From assembly GCA_963576475.1 (NCBI GenBank), contig OY754978.1, forward strand, positions 10,057,299 through 10,121,298: 64,000 nucleotides of DNA, written 5' to 3'. The translations under genes were made by a program, and so were the position numbers. The DNA is from Molanna angustata (lineage: Eukaryota; Arthropoda; Insecta; Trichoptera; Molannidae). The notes beneath the pieces were generated by a model, which did not search any database, was not told the origin of the DNA, and worked only from the letters and a program-made list of their open reading frames with translations. Positions 58,892-64,000 of this stretch are shown piece by piece. How positions within the stretch are numbered: the first letter of the stretch is position 1; every line of letters begins with the position of its first letter.

Positions 58892-60022
58892 ATGGAACGT
58901 ATAGATGACGAATCTTTTAACTCGATACAATCGTTGAAGTATGAACTGAAAAAGCGAGGTATTAAACCAGAAGGAAAGTTTCATATGTTACGCGTCCAGG
59001 CGCAAACATTTAATTGCACGTATAATAAATTGAATAAATTGAAAAAACAAAAAGCCATGGATATTGTGTCATCTGAAGAATCGGATTTGGAATTAGAACC
59101 AAATAATATCTCGGAATCAACAAAGTATTTAAATATTCAGGATGCTAATCCCGTAAATTCTCGTAAAGCGGATCCTATTGATAATGTATCGTTGCAACCA
59201 GGTGCGAGTAATAATTTCTGTTGTCGAAGTAAAGATTTCGAGGTATCGGGTTTGAAAGACCTAAATCTGAGGTATGATGGGAGAAATGATGTGCATGAAT
59301 TTATTCAAGATTTAAATTTTTTACAAAAATCTCGATTGATTCCAGATAGTCAATTATATCGTGCTTTCTCTGACTTATTGACTGGAGTAGCTAGTTCTTG
59401 GCTAAAGGCTAATTATGAGCAATTTTCCTCATGGTCACAGTTGAAAAATGCCTTTATTGAAAGATTTAAACGTGTGAACGCTGTTAGTATTTATCAACAT
59501 AAACTTGCTATGCGCAAACAATTACCAAATGAAAAATTATCTGATTATATTACGGAAATGCAATTTTTAGCTACTCGACTTTTGACACCCTGGCCGGAAC
59601 GTCAATTATTGGAACTTATATATAATAATGTGAGACCGGAATTTAGAATTATGTTTATTTCATGTAATGTAGAAACAATAGATCGTCTGATGCAAATGGC
59701 GAAAACGCAGGAGGGTTTTCAATTACAATCTCCTCTTGTAAGCTCATTTGATAATAATAAATCAAAAAATTATACTGCTAATCAACAACAAAAATCATCT
59801 TTTCCTTTAGCGGTGGTTTCAGACACTCCTCAACTAGTATGCAAGAAATGCAAAAATGTAGGACACCATTTTCGTAACTGTCAAATTATTAAACATCCAA
59901 TCTGTTTTAAATGTAATAAACAAAATGTATGGACGAGAGATTGCTGTGGTATTGCATCGCATCCACAAAATGATTCTTATATTAATATCTCAAACAATGC
60001 TTCAAATAATAAAAAAATATAA
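58892..60022 (+). CDS. gag: Gag of the second LTR element
   Basis: 376 residues from the ATG at 58892, chosen over 58859 because it has a better context (aaaaATGG) and the upstream residues are uncharged filler. N-terminal SAP-like segment (SLKYELKKRGIKPEGKFHML), an acidic linker, then a capsid-like core (LRYDGRNDVHEFIQDLNFLQ, LTGVASSWLKANYEQFSSWS, RKQLPNEKLSDYITEMQFLA). A CCHC knuckle follows: CKKCKNVGHHFRNC. A second knuckle, CFKCNKQNVWTRDC, has Val where His is expected. Gag is open while pol is mostly gone. It is the first coding region after the LINE insertion, 120 bp from the poly(A). Confidence 0.88.
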   Translation: MERIDDESFNSIQSLKYELKKRGIKPEGKFHMLRVQAQTFNCTYNKLNKLKKQKAMDIVSSEESDLELEPNNISESTKYLNIQDANPVNSRKADPIDNVSLQPGASNNFCCRSKDFEVSGLKDLNLRYDGRNDVHEFIQDLNFLQKSRLIPDSQLYRAFSDLLTGVASSWLKANYEQFSSWSQLKNAFIERFKRVNAVSIYQHKLAMRKQLPNEKLSDYITEMQFLATRLLTPWPERQLLELIYNNVRPEFRIMFISCNVETIDRLMQMAKTQEGFQLQSPLVSSFDNNKSKNYTANQQQKSSFPLAVVSDTPQLVCKKCKNVGHHFRNCQIIKHPICFKCNKQNVWTRDCCGIASHPQNDSYINISNNASNNKKI

Positions 60023-60079
60023 TTCAAAAAACGGGCAGGAACCCAAGGACGGTCCAGCTCAAAATTAGGTTATGCTGAT

Positions 60080-60540
60080 CCCGTTGTCGGGAGAAATATT
60101 TAAAATTTGTGAAACTGTTTTTGTCTACAGCCAATGTCGCACCTGTTATATGGGCTCGTAAGGATGACAGGAGACCATTTTTAAAATTTTGTATAAAAAA
60201 ATGCTCTATATAATGGATTGCTTGACAGTGGTGCATCTGTCTCATGTATGAGTAGTAAATAATTACAATATTTTGTTAGTCAAGGTTATGTGATTGAACA
60301 TTTTAATACTCGTATCGCCACTGCAAATAATCAATTTCAGTCAATTACAAGGATGAAATTATATTACGGTGTAGTGCGGTGTCGGATTTTTGGATAGGCT
60401 TTGGATGGACAGATTTCTGTTTAATAATCTTGTTCAGCCTTAGATGTTCAACTCTTGGGCATTGGGCACACTGTTATGATTTCTAATTTTTTTGTACTTG
60501 AACAAATGGCGAACGAATCCAACATTATGCTTTTAAATTT
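60080..60540 (+). pseudogene. Protease remnant of the second LTR element
   Basis: A short frame reads GLLDSGASVSCMSSK then a stop (about 60214-60259), the DSGAS being the aspartic protease active-site motif. Downstream, TRIATANNQFQSIT near 60310-60350 fits the flap side but lies in a broken frame. No RT or RNase H motif follows. Confidence 0.75.
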
Positions 60541-60670
60541 GATTTTGACATCAACTTTCTTAGGAATGTAATTTTTAATTGATTAATACTTTGCTTAAAG
60601 TTTTGAAGTAGTTACTTAGTTTTGAATTTATAGCTTTATGAAAATTATAAATTGATGATTTCATCAAAGT

Positions 60671-61145
60671 ATGCTGTTGCGTTATATGAATGGTACAGTG
60701 AATATCTCAACGGGATATACACCTTATTTTCTTTTTCACGGTCGTGAACAAATTCTGTCAGGTGAGATGCATCAAAGGTATCAACCTGGACCCATCTCAG
60801 TAGATGATATGCAAATAGAAAAGCCCCATGATTATGCTGAAATGCTAGATGAATTAAGAATTATTTTTTTTTGAAGTTCAGAAGAATCTTATGTCAGCTT
60901 TTAAACGCAATGCCACACTGTATAACAAAAATAGGGTCGAACGCTCTTATAATGTAGGTGACTTTGTCTACCGGAGAAATTTTATAAACTCCAAAGGCGC
61001 TGAATTCTTTTCATCAAAATTAGCTCCACGCTTTGTTAGAAACAAAATAATAGCAAAAATATCACCTGTAGTTTATACATTAGCGAATGAACAAAATAAG
61101 TCTGTAGGGAACTTTCACATCAAGGATCTCTTAAAACCAGATTAA
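60671..61145 (+). pseudogene. Integrase C-terminal remnant of the second LTR element
   Basis: Two frames. The first (60671-60874) carries NISTGYTPYFLFHGRE, the block after the DDE core. The second (60891-61145) carries NVGDFVYRRNF, KLAPRFVRNKIIAKISPVVY and HIKDLLKPD, the GPY/F-like C-terminal module. They are separated by a frame change at a run of nine T at 60864-60872, an indel in a homopolymer. The catalytic core and the RT/RNase H region are missing, so a deletion of about 3 kb removed most of pol between 60540 and 60670. Confidence 0.85.
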
Positions 61146-62020
61146 TATTAAATTTTTTTGATGTCTGTATCATCAGTATGATACAACTGTATCATATAAT
61201 TTGTATGTTTTCATTACCAATACATGACATCAATATCTGCTTAATGCTACTATCATTCTCAGGATATAATATGTCAGATGACCAAATTAATCAAACATTG
61301 ATAAATGTTTACACTGTAAATATACTGTTTTTTTTTATAATCAGAAATTTCTCGAGGAACATATTGGTACTCTGATGGCATATGTTTAATATGATGGGTT
61401 CCTCGACAAATTTAAATTTGATTATATTGTGAGGAATGCTGTGATGGAGTATTTCTTCACAATATTGAGATGTCATATACTTTTGTTTTCATTCAGATGA
61501 GTTAGTTATATTTTTATGTCAAAATTTGTAGAGCTACATTGTACTTGCTTTTTTTATATTAAAATGTTATCCTATATTGTTTAGATGTTGGACTATAGAA
61601 CTGATATTTTCCAAGGAAAATTGTAGTATATGTCATACAAATTGTGTTGATGGTAAATATGATCCTGAATGAAAACCTAAGTATATCAATTTGATAAAAG
61701 TTTATATGTAGAGCTCCTTTTATTTCATGTTGGTTACTGCATATGTAATGTTCTTGTTTATAAATACCAATTTCATATTGTAATATGAAATTGATTGTTA
61801 TATGTCATGGTATAACTTAAAATACTGAAATGCTACTATATTCTTTTTTTTATTACAGTAATAGGAAATTTATTTGATAATTCACTCATTTTTCTACCAT
61901 ATAAGAGTTATATCTATGGTATCACGTGCATGTAATGCCATGGTCTTCTTCCAGATAACTGTGCCGACCAACTCAGTTATCGTAGACTGCATCTGGAGAT
62001 TTAGTTTGGTCAACTAGATG
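61146..62020 (+). other. 3' non-coding region of the second LTR element
   Basis: AT-rich, with no env-like frame, signal peptide or membrane span that I can support. An envelope gene, if ever present, is unrecognisable. Confidence 0.5.
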
Positions 62021-62024
62021 TCTG

Positions 62025-62640
62025 ATGTAATCAAAACGAAGAGACTCTGATCATTGTCTGTCACATGAGATACATGAGGTATGAGGTGACACACTTGGTG
62101 TGCGATAGAAGAAATTATAAATTATTGAACGTTATAAATTTTCTCAAATCTTATCATTCTGTAGACTATTTTTTTATAACCTTGCATGGACTAGTGTCCT
62201 TAATCATAACAAAGAGACACTGTCACATGAGATACATGAGGTGACACACTTGGTGTGCGATAGAAGAAATTACAAATTGTTGAACGTTATAAATTTTCTC
62301 AAATCTTATCATTCTGTAGACTATTTTTATATAACCTTGCATGGACTAGTGTCCTTAATCATAACAAAGAGACACTGTCACATGAGATACATGAGGTGAC
62401 ACACTTGGTGTGCGATAGAAGAAATTACAAATTATTGAATGTTACAAATTTTCTCAATTCTTGTCATTTTGTAGATTATTTTTTATATAATTTTGTATGT
62501 ACTAGTGTCCTTAATCATGACGAAGAGACACTGTTACATGACATACATGAGGAGACACACTTGCTGTGCAATAGGAAGAGTTACAATTTATTAGACGTTA
62601 TAAATTTTTATTAAATTTAGTCATTAGATATTACATTTTT
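62025..62640 (+). repeat. 155-bp tandem array, four units
   Basis: The marker ACACACTTGGTGTGCG recurs at 62089, 62244 and 62399, and as a diverged copy at 62555 (ACACACTTGCTGTGC). Periods are 155, 155 and 156. Each unit also has CATGAGATACATGAGG, 'gttataaattttctcaa' and 'tagtgtccttaatcat'. The fourth unit is the most diverged. Since 155 is not a multiple of 3, a protein repeat is excluded. Confidence 0.92.
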
Positions 62641-62955
62641 GATGTTCTGTCTAGCTGATGCTTTTATGTATGACATATTGGGTAATCTATTACCAAACCT
62701 GATCTCTAATACCATGATATATAACAACATTTTAGTTAAGATTGAATTCTGTTATGATCAAAATAATGTAATGCAAATTCAATACTGGACTTATATCACA
62801 TTCTTGAAATATTAATTTTAAAATTGCATTATATTATTATTTGTTATGGAGAAATAAGATGCTGGTATGAAATTTCTTTTGTTTAATATAAAAATGTTTT
62901 TCATCTGGGATCAAAGTGGATAAATTTTATGCATTTATCTCCCCGATGAATTTTC

Positions 62956-62995
62956 TTATCATGGGTAAGGTGTTTATAGGAGGTACTCATGATAA
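62956..62995 (+). other. RNA hairpin H1 near the 3' LTR
   Basis: TTATCATGGGTA pairs with TACTCATGATAA (one G-U pair) around a loop containing AAGGTGTTTATAGGA. It is preceded by GATGAATTTT and followed by CTG, like H2 at 63230. Confidence 0.7.
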
Positions 62996-63229
62996 CTGAT
63001 GTTTATAGTTATTGATAATGATTATTAAAATAATGATATTTTACATTTGCTATGTCTGACACATAAATCTTTCATAGACAAATTTACATGTTAGCTTTCA
63101 CATTTCTTGGCTTACAATTAAGACTTGCATGTATGATACTGAGCTAAGCTCACAATTTGATATGATGACGATGATGCTGTATTAACTGGGAAAATATTCT
63201 GAACTTTAAATTTTCCCTATGATGAAATT

Positions 63230-63270
63230 TTATCGTGAGTTAAGGTGTTTATAGGATGGACTCACGATAA
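63230..63270 (+). other. RNA hairpin H2 near the 3' LTR
   Basis: TTATCGTGAGT pairs perfectly with ACTCACGATAA around the same loop, AAGGTGTTTATAGGATGG. Compared with H1, an A-T pair is replaced by G-C at both sides and a G-U pair by A-T, so pairing is kept while sequence changed. Confidence 0.75.
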
Positions 63271-63959
63271 CTGTATCACGCTTGAAGATACATGGTATCT
63301 GAGTGATTCTGTTTCCACATGATAGCCTCTTCCGCAGATTCTAGCTTACAATGAGAATTAGCACAAATGATAGCTAATCCATGTCACAATATGGAGACAA
63401 GATGAAAAGCTAAGATGGGGTTTCCTTAGTTTTCCATCGATTAAAAAAATAATGAACGCTTCTCGGGAGTGTCATTGAAGGGGTTAAATAATCAAACGTG
63501 AGTGGACTGAAAACGTTCACCACTAGATCTGTAAATACTGTATTATTATTGTTATTACGTCTGTTTTATGAACAGAGGGGTTTCATTTAAATGAATGGTT
63601 AATCTTGACAGCAAGTATGTCAAAATTTGGAATTTTTATTTAATATGAAAATTTTCTGTTTCAGCTAGTTTAAGAAAATTATATATTTTATGGTGGATAA
63701 TTTTTGTTATTTTTTTATTATGTAACTGTTCCAGATCTGCCACCAGTTATTTAAATGACGAGGATATGTCGTTATCAGCGACATAGACTTATGTCATTTG
63801 AACTCTAACATTGTTCAAATGTTTTCCTTATCCTTAAATTGTAGGTGTTTTTCCTCGCGGGATTCGGTTGAGTTGGGGAGCATGGGACTTATGCCAGTTA
63901 TATTTACAAATTTTGTTTTTCAAATTTACTATCAAAACATTTTTTTTTCTTTTTTTTTG

Positions 63960-63974
63960 TTAACAGAGGAGGTA
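63960..63974 (+). other. Polypurine tract of the second LTR element
   Basis: AACAGAGGAGGTA directly precedes the TGTGACG start of the 3' LTR. Confidence 0.75.
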
Positions 63975-64000
63975 TGTGACGTTATTTTTGTATTTGCACG
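63975..64000 (+). repeat. Start of the 3' LTR (cut by window edge)
   Basis: All 26 visible bases equal 49817-49842. The rest lies outside the window. Confidence 0.85.

Larger units (their letters stand above)
49817..64000 (+). mobile_element. Second LTR retrotransposon (Ty3/Gypsy, tRNA-Lys primed), runs off the right edge
   Basis: LTR start TGTGACGTTATTTTTGTATT occurs at 49817 and again at 63975, 26 identical bases being visible before the window ends. Between them, in order, are the 5' LTR, an 18-nt tRNA-Lys primer site, a long leader carrying a SINE-like insert and a full LINE, gag, protease and integrase remnants, a non-coding 3' region with a tandem array and hairpins, a polypurine tract and the 3' LTR. 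Start-to-start length is 14158 bp, of which about 5 kb is the LINE. Pol is largely missing, so the element is non-autonomous. Confidence 0.85.

Noticed and set aside
62396..62614. 72-codon frame with a duplicated motif (LVCDRRNYKLL / LLCNRKSYNLL)
   Set aside because: It is the 155-bp tandem repeat translated. The period breaks the frame between units except by indel, so no protein repeat is maintained.

Overview
This is a eukaryotic, AT-rich, repeat-dominated window, most likely from an insect. Lepidoptera or a relative is my best guess: the non-LTR tails ending next to a 'ggggtaggcagag'-type motif, the 'gcggacccg' inverted-repeat elements and the many tRNA-headed SINEs all resemble repeats I associate with Lepidoptera. 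That is recognition, not a database result. I see no prokaryotic gene organisation, CRISPR array or operon. Almost everything recognisable is transposable-element DNA in several nested layers.

One probable host gene is present (minus strand, 17401 to 14664). Two coding exons join in phase across a 2.4 kb intron and encode a 110-residue secreted Gly/Tyr-rich, cuticle-like protein. The splice signals, including a TACTAAT branch point, are unusually good, and the donor site itself carries an in-frame TAA.

Layout. 1-4400: LINE tail, a TIR element carrying a 0.5 kb (ACGC)n/(AC)n microsatellite, and MITE-like repeats. 4413-12434: a complete Ty3/Gypsy retrotransposon of the CsRn1/Kabuki type on the minus strand, with intact gag (CHCC box) and pol and LTRs differing at one position in 563. 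12435-32000: the host gene among LINE tails, tRNA-derived SINEs and fold-back elements. 32900-34900: a 62-bp minisatellite of about 17.5 units flanked by inverted-repeat transposon ends. 37600-43680: a cluster of one roughly 1 kb TIR family, two copies being an exact 1014-bp tandem. 44000-49600: LINE fragments. 49817 to past the right edge: a second LTR retrotransposon (tRNA-Lys primer site). Its leader holds a SINE-like insert and a full-length CR1-superfamily LINE with both ORFs open. Its gag is open, its pol is reduced to protease and integrase scraps, and its 3' region has a 155-bp tandem array and two related hairpins with a compensatory base change.

The elements act mainly as parasites and insertion targets of one another. 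The LINE-type machinery, of which 53712-58373 is an apparently intact source, could have mobilised the SINEs and the short retroposed inserts. The best candidates for something undescribed are the paired hairpins, the SINE-like family with target-site duplications and a 5' inversion, the in-frame minisatellite that grew out of a LINE coding motif, and the TIR family cluster.
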